Source: Peribacillus deserti (lineage in GTDB: Bacteria > Bacillota > Bacilli > Bacillales > DSM-1321). Taken from it: 64,000 nucleotides of DNA. This document shows, piece after piece, positions 51,847 through 60,482 of this stretch (within the stretch, counting starts at the first letter, position 1; each line of letters begins with the position of its first letter). The notes beneath the pieces are model-generated. The model ran no database searches and was not told where the DNA came from. It was given only the letters and a program-made list of their open reading frames with translations. The translations under genes were made by a program, and so were the position numbers. The DNA lies in assembly GCF_016909175.1 (NCBI RefSeq), contig NZ_JAFBFI010000002.1, positions 124,001-188,000 of the forward strand, given 5' to 3'.

Positions 51847-52224
51847 TTAGCGTTTATATTCTGCATTATAGGAATTCCCTCCAGCATGTACAGATAACAA
51901 TGTATCTGCATAACCAACAAGGCGGTTAACCAGCTCGTCTGCGATGGAATATACGAGCTGGAAATTATCCTGCTGATATAAATCAGGATCATCAAGGATT
52001 ACTGTAGTATTAATAAACATGTCTCTGTTTCCATATAGATTGTAGTGCACAATAACCTTGCCGGCCGCTCCGCCCGTTACTGGGTCTTTGAATCCCGGAA
52101 TAAACACATACCATTCCTCAGCAGTTGCGGATCTGAAATTCTTTGTAAACGTAATTTGATCCGTTACCGCCTTGATTTTCGCCATTTCCTCAGGATTTAA
52201 ATCCCTTAAATTTTCCTTTTCCAT
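51847..52224 (-). CDS. hypothetical protein
   Basis: 125 residues, soluble, not recognised. The first 40 residues are charged and helical (NPEEMAKIKAVTDQITF). The middle is beta-rich (EEWYVFIPGFKDPVTGGAAGKVIVHY) and the end contains ELVNRLVGYADTLL. GAGGTGGAG precedes the minus-strand ATG. It is likely the first gene of a two-gene unit with the erythromycin esterase family gene. Confidence 0.65.
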   Translation of the reverse strand: MEKENLRDLNPEEMAKIKAVTDQITFTKNFRSATAEEWYVFIPGFKDPVTGGAAGKVIVHYNLYGNRDMFINTTVILDDPDLYQQDNFQLVYSIADELVNRLVGYADTLLSVHAGGNSYNAEYKR

Positions 52225-52300
52225 TTCTCCACCTCAGCAAACCCTAAAATAAATCCCTGCTTTTTAGATTTTCCCAAGCTAAAGTATTCTATAAAACCAA

Positions 52301-52377
52301 TTCGGGAAATAAACACTGGAACTGTCCTATTTATTGCCACATCCAAAATGAAGCATGGGAAATGGGGGACAGTCCCC
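52301..52377. repeat. 77-bp element with GGGGACAGTCCCC end, second copy
   Basis: TTCGGGAAATAAA (52301-52313) and GGGAAATGGGGGACAGTCCCC (52357-52377) are identical to the ends of the element at 28532-28609; ACTGTCC is near the left end. It is placed between the 125-residue gene and the SDR gene, which share direction. Confidence 0.7.
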
Positions 52378-52413
52378 CGAGAAAAAACTGTCGTCAGGGC
52401 GGCAGCTTCGTTT

Positions 52414-53157
52414 TTATTGGTATTGTTTGTTCATTTGTTCGACTGCCTGGTCGATTTCTTCGCGTGACATTTTCATCGCTTTGGCAGAACGGCCGTATCC
52501 AATTTCTTGCTGGTTCTTTTCAAGGCCCTGGAAGATTCCATCAGCAAATTCGTCCAGCGGAGCTCCAAATGTATGCAGGCCAGGACCCCCTAAATCGGTA
52601 TTTACTGCAGGAGGAGCCACTTCGAATACTTCAATATTTCTTTTCGAAACTTGATGCCTCAGGCTGATTGTGAAAGAATGCAAAGCTTCTTTTGTTGCGC
52701 AATAAATCGGTGCAATGGCCATGGGAGTGAAGGCAAGCCCAGAGGTGACATTTATTATTCCTGCAGTTTCTTTTTCTTCTAGGTGTGTTAAGAAAAGCAT
52801 AGTTAAATGGATCGGAGCTTCAAAATTCGCGTTGATTTCCTGGCGGTAGTAGCTCCAGTCCTCTTTCTGATCCAATAAGTCAAACCTTTGCTGGATCCCG
52901 GCATTATTTACTAATACATTCACATGCGGGAAGCTGCTTTTTACCCACTCTACTAGAGAAATCCTGTCACTTTCTACGGAAACATCAGAGACGCGGATAT
53001 GTAATTCAGGATATTTTTCTTGTGCCTGCAGCAGTTTTTCTTCATTTCGGCCGCAAATAATAACTGTATTCCCTCTCTTAAGAAAGCGTTCTGCGAAAGC
53101 CAATCCAATGCCTGATGAACCGCCTGTAATGAGAATCGTATTATCTGACCATTTCAT
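52414..53157 (-). CDS. short-chain dehydrogenase (DltE-like)
   Basis: A 247-residue classical SDR. Cofactor motif TGGSSGIG (11-18), NNAG (84-87) and catalytic S139, Y152 and K156 are present. It resembles Bacillus DltE and YoxD-type oxidoreductases, named after D-alanylation genes but without a proven substrate. No dlt genes are nearby, so no role in teichoic acid is implied. It is divergent from the DDAH-like gene. Confidence 0.88.
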   Translation of the reverse strand: MKWSDNTILITGGSSGIGLAFAERFLKRGNTVIICGRNEEKLLQAQEKYPELHIRVSDVSVESDRISLVEWVKSSFPHVNVLVNNAGIQQRFDLLDQKEDWSYYRQEINANFEAPIHLTMLFLTHLEEKETAGIINVTSGLAFTPMAIAPIYCATKEALHSFTISLRHQVSKRNIEVFEVAPPAVNTDLGGPGLHTFGAPLDEFADGIFQGLEKNQQEIGYGRSAKAMKMSREEIDQAVEQMNKQYQ

Positions 53158-53355
53158 GAAAGAATTCCTCCTAAGATTTTTTAAGTAAACCTTATTAGAT
53201 TTACCCTTGGGAAGCAGTCTACACTCATCCTTTTTTAATTAAGTATGGCTTGCTAAACAATAAGAATAGAAAAAACATTCACAGTAATAAAAGATTGGAT
53301 AACTCGCAGAACTTGGGAGAAAGTATGGAGAGAATCTAACTAGGAAGTGGTTACA

Positions 53356-54195
53356 TTGAAAGCGGTATGCTTTAGTGAATATGATCTATTGAAGAAAGTT
53401 ATTTTATGTGAACCGCAATATATGAGAATTAAAGATGTTATTAATGAAACCCAAAAGCACTTTGAAAACGAAGGCATTCATATAAAAACAGCCATGATTC
53501 AGCATCAGGATTTTGTAGCGGCTCTAAAAAAACTGGGAATTGAAGTAATCATCCTGCCATCTTTTGAAAGATATCCTGAGCAAGTGTTTACCCGTGACAT
53601 TGGTTTTACACTGGGTGAACAAATCTTTGTTGCCGAAATGGGAACCGATATCCGTACAGGAGAAGAACATGTATTGATCGATTGGCTTCAAAAGGCTGAC
53701 CTGCCTTTTATTAACCTTACAGGTGACCGGATAGAAGGCGGTGACGTGCTGATTGACCGCACTACTATCTATGTGGGAATCAGTAACCGGACAAAAATAG
53801 AGTCAATAGAAAAACTCCAGAAGCTTCTTCCCCAGTTTGAAATCATAGGCATTCCGTTTACAGACACCTATCTCCATTTGGACTGTGTTTTTAATATTAT
53901 TTCCCCCACGGAAGCTTTAATCTTCCCAGGGGAGATTAATAAAGAAGAGCTGCACATACTGGCTTCCCGCTATGATTTAATAGAAGTTACGGAAGACGAA
54001 CAATTTACTTTAGGAACAAATGTCCTTTCTGTCGGACATAATAAAATTATCTCGCTGCCTGTTAATATCAAAGTGAACAGAGAATTGAGAAAAAGAGGCT
54101 ATGAAGTAATAGAAGTAGATATCACAGAAATTATTAAATCCGGCGGTGCATTCAGATGCTGTACGATGCCGATTATCAGGGAAAAACAAAGGTGA
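53356..54195 (+). CDS. amidinohydrolase of the DDAH/arginine deiminase superfamily (YkgA-like)
   Basis: About 279 residues of the guanidino-group-modifying superfamily. Substrate-binding residues appear in FTRDIGF and EGGDVL, the catalytic His in HLDCVFN, and the catalytic Cys in GGAFRCCTMPI at the C-terminus. It hydrolyses a guanidino or methylguanidino compound to citrulline-like products; the closest Bacillus relative is YkgA. The frame is open from GTG 53347, but AGGAAGTGG fits TTG 53356, which gives M-KAVCFSEYD. It is a single gene. Confidence 0.87.
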   Translation: MKAVCFSEYDLLKKVILCEPQYMRIKDVINETQKHFENEGIHIKTAMIQHQDFVAALKKLGIEVIILPSFERYPEQVFTRDIGFTLGEQIFVAEMGTDIRTGEEHVLIDWLQKADLPFINLTGDRIEGGDVLIDRTTIYVGISNRTKIESIEKLQKLLPQFEIIGIPFTDTYLHLDCVFNIISPTEALIFPGEINKEELHILASRYDLIEVTEDEQFTLGTNVLSVGHNKIISLPVNIKVNRELRKRGYEVIEVDITEIIKSGGAFRCCTMPIIREKQR

Positions 54196-54333
54196 GGCCA
54201 TAAGGGATTCCTAAATTAGGATCCCTTTTATACGTTAATGTCCAAATGTAAAGAAAAGGCATAATATAGTGTATTAACCAAAGTGATAGTGGGTATAAGT
54301 AAATACATTATTTTAAAATAAGGATGATTCACA

Positions 54334-54870
54334 ATGAGAGACGTCTCCCTGCTTGATATTTTTAAACATCATATAGCAGAAAAATACTTAAATCGTTCTG
54401 GGTTAGCCCATGCGATAGCTGTTGCACATCATGCTTTTAAGCTGGCAAAAGAACAAAATCAGGATGTTGATATAGCAGCCAAAGCAGGGCTGCTGCACGA
54501 TATTGGCCACTTCACCTGGTATAGAAATGGTAAATGGGATTATGATTTGTACAAGAAAAATGATATACATCCGATCAAAGGGGCTGAGCGGGCTCATAAG
54601 CTGCTGATCCGCCTTGGCGAAAATCCAATCCGTGCAAAAACGATTGCCCTGGCTATCCTATTTCATACAGATTCTTTTTTACCATCGAATGATATTATTC
54701 GTACACACCTGCAGCAAATTGTCAAATGGGCGGACGAAAAGGATGAAGAGGAGGGCGGCCTTCATCACTACAGAAAAATTGAAATAGAAAGAGCGAGGGA
54801 AAGCATAATCCGTCTCGATGGTTTAATTGAAAAAGAACTGGAAATGAAAAATGAATCTGAAATATCTTGA
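54334..54870 (+). CDS. HD-domain phosphohydrolase
   Basis: A 178-residue protein with an HD domain: H26 in GLAHAIAV, the HD pair in LLHDIGHF (about 55-62) and further His in ILFHTDSF. The composition suggests a small metal-dependent phosphohydrolase like the YfbR/YedJ group, with no known substrate. AAGGATG precedes the ATG. A very strong terminator follows 7 bases after the stop. Confidence 0.83.
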   Translation: MRDVSLLDIFKHHIAEKYLNRSGLAHAIAVAHHAFKLAKEQNQDVDIAAKAGLLHDIGHFTWYRNGKWDYDLYKKNDIHPIKGAERAHKLLIRLGENPIRAKTIALAILFHTDSFLPSNDIIRTHLQQIVKWADEKDEEEGGLHHYRKIEIERARESIIRLDGLIEKELEMKNESEIS

Positions 54871-54876
54871 CGTATA

Positions 54877-54930
54877 ACCAAAAGGTTTCATATAATCAAT
54901 TTATGAAACCTTTTGGTTTTATTATTATTT
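54877..54930 (+). terminator. strong intrinsic terminator
   Basis: AACCAAAAGGTTTCATA and TATGAAACCTTTTGGTT form a 17-bp perfect stem around an 8-base loop, followed by TTTATTATTATTTT. It separates the HD gene from the SRPBCC gene. Confidence 0.95.
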
Positions 54931-54944
54931 TACGGAGGTTTAAC

Positions 54945-55373
54945 ATGGGAGAAATAAATCTAGTTCCAGATATTCAAAAAACGATTTTATTAGAGGCTCC
55001 GATCCAGAAAGTCTGGGATACAGTATCTACAGCTGAGGGTATTTCGGCCTGGTTTATGCCAAACGATTTTCAGCCGCTTGAAGGACATGAATTTCATATT
55101 CAATCGCCATTTGGGCCTTCTCCTTGCAAAGTTCTGGAGGTTGACCCGCCTAACCGGCTTTCTTTTTCATGGGATACAGATGGCTGGGTAGTTATTTTCG
55201 AATTGCAGGAAAGGGAAGGAAAAACCGAATTTTCCTTAACTCATACGGGCTGGAAACCAGCTGACGAAACGATTGGGAAAGCCGGAGAGAAGAGTGCGGT
55301 CATTCGCGATCGTATGAACCAGGGCTGGCAGTCGATTGTTGCTGAAAGACTCAAAAAGGCTGTTGAAGAGTAA
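54945..55373 (+). CDS. SRPBCC domain protein (AHSA1-like)
   Basis: A 142-residue START/Bet v1-like protein of the AHSA1 group, with the typical N-terminus for this family ([20 protein letters not shown]) and the middle motif FSWDTDGW. It forms a hydrophobic cavity for an unknown ligand. The open frame begins at 54867, but that part is the terminator hairpin; ATG 54945 has ACGGAGGT at the right distance. It is coupled to the ArsR gene by a TAATG overlap, a common pair in Bacilli. Confidence 0.88.
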   Translation: MGEINLVPDIQKTILLEAPIQKVWDTVSTAEGISAWFMPNDFQPLEGHEFHIQSPFGPSPCKVLEVDPPNRLSFSWDTDGWVVIFELQEREGKTEFSLTHTGWKPADETIGKAGEKSAVIRDRMNQGWQSIVAERLKKAVEE

Positions 55374-55735
55374 TGACAGAAGCAGCCCGGCATGATGTAT
55401 TTCAGGCCATTGCTGATCCAACAAGGAGAAAGCTGCTGCAGCTGCTATCAGAAGAGGAAATGCCCATCAATGCTTTAGCTGCCCATTTTCCCATCAGCCG
55501 GACAGCGGTCGCTAAGCATCTAGCCATCCTTTCAGATGCCAACCTGATTACAGGAAAAAAAGCAGGAAGGGAAAAAAGATTCGCCCTGCATCCTGAACCT
55601 CTGCTTGAGGTTAAAGAATGGGTAGCCTATTACGAACGCTTTTGGGACAACAAGCTGTCTATGCTGAAACACTTAGTTGAAAAAGACGGCGAAATAGAAG
55701 GTCTTAAAGAAGCAGAAAAGCGGAAAACTACTTAG
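55373..55735 (+). CDS. ArsR family transcriptional regulator
   Basis: 120 residues with a winged helix at about 8-90 (IADPTRRKLLQLL, then FPISRTAVAKHLAIL as recognition helix). No metal-binding Cys motif is present, so it is not an arsenic sensor. It belongs to the subgroup that is always next to an SRPBCC gene and probably controls that pair. It overlaps the SRPBCC stop by one base. Confidence 0.9.
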   Translation: MTEAARHDVFQAIADPTRRKLLQLLSEEEMPINALAAHFPISRTAVAKHLAILSDANLITGKKAGREKRFALHPEPLLEVKEWVAYYERFWDNKLSMLKHLVEKDGEIEGLKEAEKRKTT

Positions 55736-55758
55736 TGGATCAATACGCCCGGTTTTTG

Positions 55759-55815
55759 AACTGCACCGAAATTGTTAGACACAAATCTAACAACGGAGGT
55801 GCAGTTTATTTTGTG
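55759..55815. repeat. imperfect hairpin resembling an IS3/IS150-type end pair
   Basis: AACTGCACC-GAAA-TTGTTAGA (55759-55779) pairs with TCTAACAA-CGGA-GGTGCAGTT (55786-55806), with 17 of 21 positions complementary, followed by TATTTTG. The sequence TGCACC..ATTGTTAGA is known to me from ends of IS150-like elements in Bacilli. It may also act as the terminator of the ArsR operon. No transposase is present. Confidence 0.45.
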
Positions 55816-55947
55816 GGCGTTTTTGCTTTGTTCGATTGTTATGTATGCAATCCTAGATTGACCATGCGGGACATACAAGTTAGGAACATAAGATTCTGAT
55901 TTACTAAAATGTAAATCAATGCTAGTTCAAATAAAACACAATGTACC

Positions 55948-56238
55948 GGCATGTTAGTAAGAATTTGGCCACATACAAAACTATGGGTGGACCCATGTAT
56001 CTTGAGAGTTCACGTACATAGGGATTTCGTCAGCTCCATACATTATCGACAGCCAATACGTACCTCATACAAGAGCTGTTTTAAACTAACAGCAAAAATC
56101 ATCTTTACTTACCACCATTTTTTACATGAGCCGTTGTTAAAAATTTAAGAGCAGTAACTTGAAATAAATGAGCTGTTTTTAAAAATAAATGAGCGATCAT
56201 TTAAAATATATGAGCCGAGAATATAAAAAACATGTGCC
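55948..56238. repeat. inverted pair of 21-22 bp phased motif arrays (possible solo transposon or MITE)
   Basis: Right half: ATGAGCC or a variant at 56126, 56147 (AAGAGC), 56168, 56189, 56210 and 56232 (ATGTGCC), with spacings of 21, 21, 21, 21 and 22. Left half: the reverse pattern, CAT-centred motifs (GGCATGT, GGCCACAT, ACCCATGT, GTACAT, CTCCAT) at about 55950, 55972, 55994, 56017 and 56037. The two halves face each other. About 60 bases between them carry no gene. Ends with several phased repeats in inverted orientation are typical of IS21-like elements. This one has lost, or never had, a transposase. Confidence 0.65.
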
Positions 56239-56390
56239 GAAAGCTTACTGCGATATCAAGCCCTATTCATTTTTATATGGTGAATGGGGAAGAATATCAC
56301 TTAATGGAGTAAATAGGAGAGTTTCTGCTTCGATCAGCAAGTGGTCTTTTGTTACCGTAACTATAAATTTACACATAAAGGCGGTCCTAA

Positions 56391-56882
56391 ATGACAAATG
56401 AAATAGAAATCGCAGAATATCAAAGTTCATATCAGGCAAGGGTAGTAGAGTTGATCACGCACATCCAACAGGAGGAATATAATATTCCGATTAAGCTTCA
56501 TGACCAGCCTGATTTATTTTCGATAGAAAAGGTTTATCAGTCAGGCATCGGCAATTTTTGGGTGGCTCTGCATAACAGCCGAGTTGTGGGAACGATTGCT
56601 CTTGAAGATATTGGGAATGATCTCGCAGCCTTAAAAAAGCTATTTGTTGAGCCGGATTACAGAGGGAAAAATTTTGGGACAGCCGCGCATCTTTTACATA
56701 CTGTCCTGGGTTGGGCAAGAAGTCATTCAATCAAAGAAATAATACTCGGAACTACGGATCAATTTGAAGCAGCGCACAGATTTTATGAAAAAAATGGGTT
56801 TTTAAAAATCAAAGAATCTGAGCTCCCTCCAGGGTTTCCAAAGCTTAAAGTGGATTCAAGGTTTTATAAATATGTATTATAA
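56391..56882 (+). CDS. GNAT family N-acetyltransferase
   Basis: 163 residues. The acetyl-CoA loop is YRGKNFGTAAH (about 94-104) and the C-terminal FYEKNGF motif follows. The substrate is unknown. AAAGGCGG precedes the ATG. The gene is placed directly behind the phased repeat array and ahead of its own terminator. Confidence 0.87.
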   Translation: MTNEIEIAEYQSSYQARVVELITHIQQEEYNIPIKLHDQPDLFSIEKVYQSGIGNFWVALHNSRVVGTIALEDIGNDLAALKKLFVEPDYRGKNFGTAAHLLHTVLGWARSHSIKEIILGTTDQFEAAHRFYEKNGFLKIKESELPPGFPKLKVDSRFYKYVL

Positions 56883-56885
56883 GAA

Positions 56886-56911
56886 AGAGGCTGCAGTGTC
56901 AGCCTTTTTCT
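56886..56911 (+). terminator. intrinsic terminator
   Basis: AGGCTG and CAGCCT pair around CAGTGT and end in TTTTTC, right after the GNAT gene. Confidence 0.8.
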
Positions 56912-57166
56912 ATGGAAAGTTGTTGATAGCTAATGAAATTTGAATCCTGCATAATACAGAAACAAGATAAAAACTTTCTATAGAATGAACTTAATTAAAA
57001 GGCTGATAGAGAGATGTTTAATGAATGCTGACTGGAAAGCCTGTCTAACGGCAGCGAATCATTACAGCAGACCTTAAGCAGTTATCATTTCCGAAAAACA
57101 TCAACGATTCTAGGGTGAGTTTATACGTAAGAGGATTTCATAATTAACCTTTAAAGGAGAAGACTC

Positions 57167-57676
57167 ATGGATTCCATACTTGATCACATAAAAAAAGATC
57201 TTAAGATTTTATTTGTTGGTTTTAATCCAAGCATCCGCTCTGGAGAATCCGGCCATCATTATGCAAATCCAAATAACCGATTCTGGAAGATACTCTATCA
57301 ATCCGGGCTTACAGATCAAATATATCGTACATACGAAGATTATAAGCTGCTTGAAATAGGATATGGTTTCACTAATATCGTTTCAAGGCCTACAAAAGCT
57401 GCTGATGAGATTACTAAAGACGAATATCAGGCAGGTAGAGAAGAGCTGATGAGGAAGATTCGGCAGTATAAGCCTAAAATTGTCTGCTTCGTCGGAAAAG
57501 GGGTATATCAGGAGTATTCGAAACGGAAGGTTGTTTCATGGGGATTTCAAGATCAGTCCATCGTTCCAGGTGTGACAGATTTTGTTGCTCCATCTTCCAG
57601 CGGTCTTGTTAGAATGAAGCTTGATGAAATCGTCGCTATATACAGCCTGCTCACAGCTGCCAATAAGACCAAATAA
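57167..57676 (+). CDS. mug: mismatch-specific DNA glycosylase (Mug/TDG family)
   Basis: 169 residues of the uracil-DNA glycosylase superfamily, family 2. The active-site motif GFNPSIRSGESGHHYANPNN (about 18-37) holds the catalytic Asn, and PSSSGLVRM (about 143-151) is the DNA-intercalating loop. It removes uracil or thymine from G mismatches and some alkylated bases. AAAGGAGAAG precedes the ATG. It lies next to exoA, which processes the abasic sites it makes, so the two could act in sequence. Confidence 0.93.
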   Translation: MDSILDHIKKDLKILFVGFNPSIRSGESGHHYANPNNRFWKILYQSGLTDQIYRTYEDYKLLEIGYGFTNIVSRPTKAADEITKDEYQAGREELMRKIRQYKPKIVCFVGKGVYQEYSKRKVVSWGFQDQSIVPGVTDFVAPSSSGLVRMKLDEIVAIYSLLTAANKTK

Positions 57677-57827
57677 GCTCACAGCAGGCTTTTTTAATGA
57701 ATAGATTAATTGTTTTAATAGAAAGCTGCTCAATGTGAAGCTTATTATTTTAATAATTTAAGAGACAGAAATATAATAGATACTCAGTTGATAAATTTGA
57801 ATGCATGCAAGGAGACGAAGTGATTTA

Positions 57828-58592
57828 ATGAAACTGGTATCATGGAATGTTAATGGATTAAGAGCATGTGTAAAAAAAGGGTTCAATGAATATTTTGCAG
57901 AAATGGATGCAGATATTTTTTGTATACAGGAAACAAAGCTGCAGGAAGGGCAGATTGAACTGGACCTGGATGGCTACCAGCAATATTGGAATTATGCTGT
58001 AAAAAAAGGCTATTCAGGAACTGCCGTATTTACAAAACTAGAACCGCTATCTGTACGATATGGGCTCGGCACTGATGAGACTGAGCCGGAGGGAAGGGTG
58101 CTGACCCTAGAATTTGATTTTTTCTTCCTTGTAAACGTTTATACTCCAAATTCTCAGCGGGATCTTGCCCGGCTTGATTTTAGGCTGGAATGGGAGGACC
58201 GGATTCTTAATTATGTGAAAGAGCTTGATGATTCGAAGCCTGTAATCTTGTGCGGAGATTTAAACGTGGCCCACAATGAAATAGATCTACGAAACCCAAG
58301 ACCTAATAAAGGCAATTCAGGATTCACGGAAGAAGAGCGGATGAAAATGACGAATTTTTTAGCAAGCGGCTTTGTAGACAGTTTCCGTCACCTTTATCCG
58401 GATAAAGAGGGCGCCTATACTTGGTGGTCTTATATGAACAAGGTGAGAGAGAGAAATATTGGGTGGCGGATTGACTATTTTATTGTTTCAGGGAAGATTT
58501 CGAAACAGATCAAGGATGCAGAGATTCATTGTGACATTATGGGAAGTGACCACTGTCCTGTCGTCTTAGACATTAACCTGGAGCAAAAGTAA
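57828..58592 (+). CDS. exoA: exodeoxyribonuclease III / AP endonuclease
   Basis: A 254-residue protein of the endonuclease/exonuclease/phosphatase fold. SWNVNGLRA (5-13), QETK with the metal-binding E35, CGDLNVAHNEIDL and GSDHCPVVLDI give the complete catalytic set. It nicks DNA 5' to abasic sites. AAGGAG lies 13 bases before ATG 57828; the open frame to 57801 has no better site. It is same-strand with mug, 151 bases downstream. Confidence 0.94.
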   Translation: MKLVSWNVNGLRACVKKGFNEYFAEMDADIFCIQETKLQEGQIELDLDGYQQYWNYAVKKGYSGTAVFTKLEPLSVRYGLGTDETEPEGRVLTLEFDFFFLVNVYTPNSQRDLARLDFRLEWEDRILNYVKELDDSKPVILCGDLNVAHNEIDLRNPRPNKGNSGFTEEERMKMTNFLASGFVDSFRHLYPDKEGAYTWWSYMNKVRERNIGWRIDYFIVSGKISKQIKDAEIHCDIMGSDHCPVVLDINLEQK

Positions 58593-58654
58593 TTCAATAA
58601 TCTTCATGGAGTTAGTAAAACCTATGAAAAGAACTCTAGGAAAGAAGGTACAGT

Positions 58655-59629
58655 GTGTTTATCATTGGCAGCCGAACTATTAAAACCGCTATAGGAGCCA
58701 TGGTTTCTTTAATGATAGCGGGGATGTTTTCACTTGAAAATGCAGCAACAGCTGCCATTATCACGCTGCTTAGTGTCCAAAGCACGAAAAGGCAGTCAGC
58801 TGTTGTAGCACTACGGCGCTTTGCAGCCGGTATTCTTGGTATTGCAATCGCTATAATCTTATTTCAATGGGGCTCGTTTACACCTATTTCTGTTGGTGTA
58901 CTTCTTTTTATTTATATCCCGTTAATGGCGAAATTAGGATTGCAGGAAGGAATTGTTCCTGGTTTTGTCATTGTAATGCAATTATATTTAACTAGAAATA
59001 TAACGGTCAGCTTTGTACTTAATGAGATCTTTATTATTTCCATTGGTATCCTGGTGGCTCTGCTGTTTAATCTTTATATGCCTAGTGTTGAAAAGGGCCT
59101 CCGCAACAAGTCAGCAGAAACAGAGGAATATTTTAAACTGATTTTCCTTCAGCTTGCCCGTTTTATCAGGAAGAAGGAAAGAGTCTGGAATGATGAATCT
59201 GTGGTTAAAAGCCACCAAGCGATTAGAGAGGGTAAAGAATTGGCTCGCCGCAGTGCGGAAAATTCATTTTTTCGCAAAGAGAATTATTACCAAGACTACT
59301 TCAATATGCGGGAACAGCAGTATGATATTATTCAAAGAGTGATTCCTATTATTCTTCATTTGCCCTCAACTTTTGAACAACATGTTATGGCAGCCGAGCT
59401 AATGGAGGAAATTGGGCTTAGCATCAATGAGGATAATCCTGCGACTGAGCTTTTACATTCTTTACGGACATTGCGGAGTACATTTGAAAAGATGGATCTT
59501 CCGAAAACACGGGAGGAATTCGAAACGCGAGCAGCTCTCTTAGTTTTTATCAATGAAATTGAACGGTTCCTTCAAATTAAATCGCTTTTTATAAATGATT
59601 TACCCGAAGCAGCTATAGTACAAGGATAA
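58655..59629 (+). CDS. aromatic acid exporter family protein (YqjA-like, FUSC/DUF939)
   Basis: 324 residues. Four to five membrane segments occupy about 8-145 (the FUSC-like half), and the soluble rest is helical (DUF939 C-terminal region). The starting pattern GSRTIKTAIGAM and LLSVQSTKRQS are typical of Bacillus YqjA. Relatives export aromatic acids, but evidence for this branch is thin. The start is GTG 58655, with AAAGAAGG upstream. It ends in a good terminator. Confidence 0.85.
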   Translation: MFIIGSRTIKTAIGAMVSLMIAGMFSLENAATAAIITLLSVQSTKRQSAVVALRRFAAGILGIAIAIILFQWGSFTPISVGVLLFIYIPLMAKLGLQEGIVPGFVIVMQLYLTRNITVSFVLNEIFIISIGILVALLFNLYMPSVEKGLRNKSAETEEYFKLIFLQLARFIRKKERVWNDESVVKSHQAIREGKELARRSAENSFFRKENYYQDYFNMREQQYDIIQRVIPIILHLPSTFEQHVMAAELMEEIGLSINEDNPATELLHSLRTLRSTFEKMDLPKTREEFETRAALLVFINEIERFLQIKSLFINDLPEAAIVQG

Positions 59630-59655
59630 CCAGCCTTTTTTTGGCTGGTTTTTTA
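59628..59655 (+). terminator. intrinsic terminator
   Basis: AACCAGCC and GGCTGGTT pair around seven T, followed by TTTTAATGG. It overlaps the stop codon of the membrane protein gene. Confidence 0.9.
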
Positions 59656-59663
59656 ATGGAAAG

Positions 59664-60297
59664 GCGATGTTTGAGCTCAATGTTGATTTTCTCACTAAGT
59701 TGATTGGAGCGTAAGGTGCGAGACTCCTGCGGGAAAAGCGAGTATTGTCCAGCTCCGGACTGACACCTTCGGTCATAAGCCAATCGCCATCAAAAGGTAA
59801 AAAGCGCCTTTCGCTGCCGCTTGTCTTATGTCTGTCAGGTGTCTGACTTTTTATTTAGTCGTTTTTCTAACCAGTTTGTTCATCACAGAACTCTAAAGAG
59901 AAGTAGCTTGAAAGTCACCGTCCTCCGCTTTTCGTGTTGTCCAGCTCCGGACTGACACCTTCGGTCATAAGCCATTCGCCATCAAAAGGCAAAAAGCGCC
60001 TTTCACTGCCGCTTGTCTTTTGTCTGGCTAACGCATAAGGGCGACTATGCTTCTGTCTTCGCTGTCCCTTGCCAATCAGCAAGTCTTCTTTATCAGGTAT
60101 CTGACTTTCTATATAATGGTGTTTTAAACGAGTTTGTTCATCACAATTCTCTAAAAAGAACTACCTTGAAAGTCACCGCCTCCGCTTTTCTATTAAGGGA
60201 GACCCCGCAGGCATACACGTAAGAGGAGGCTCCCAGACCGCCCGCGGAAAGCGAGTGCCTGTAGCGGAAATCAACAGACAAGTGTAACAAAGCTAAT
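59664..60297 (+). repeat. MITE-like repeat, copy 4 of 4, split by a second duplicated repeat
   Basis: The left part (59664-59744, up to GGGAAAAGCGAGT) and the right part (60193-60297, from AAGGGAGACCCCGCAGG) together make one element of the family seen at 42446-42625. Between them sits about 450 bp of another repeat. The break falls exactly where other copies read GCGAGTCAAGGG. No gene is supported; a 69-codon frame at 60013-60222 is within repeat sequence. Confidence 0.85.
59745..60192 (+). repeat. tandem duplicate of a 'TTGTCCAGCTCC' intergenic repeat
   Basis: Two units start with TTGTCCAGCTCCGGACTGAC at 59745 and 59937, an offset of 192 bp. Both continue through ACACCTTCGGTCATAAGCCA, AAAAAGCGCCTTTC, CGTTTTTC-like and GTTTGTTCATCACA segments and end near TGAAAGTCACCG..TCCGCTTTTC. 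The second unit carries about 60 extra bases. Repeats starting GTCCAGCTCC and containing GCGCCTTTCGC are common in Bacillaceae genomes. Confidence 0.8.
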
Positions 60298-60482
60298 GGA
60301 AAAAGTACTGGACTTCCAGTCCAATTTATACCCTATTTACAGAAAATTAAATATATTGGTTGGAGAGTTTTATAAAAAAAGGTAAAATGGATGCAAGTTT
60401 TATTTTTTCTCATAAGGAGAATGACAATTAATATTAAGGAAGTAAATAAGAGAACAAATTGACTAAGACGGGGGATTTAAAA

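Noticed and set aside
60013-60222. 69-codon frame inside the composite repeat
   Set aside because: The whole stretch is repeat sequence and has no ribosome binding site.
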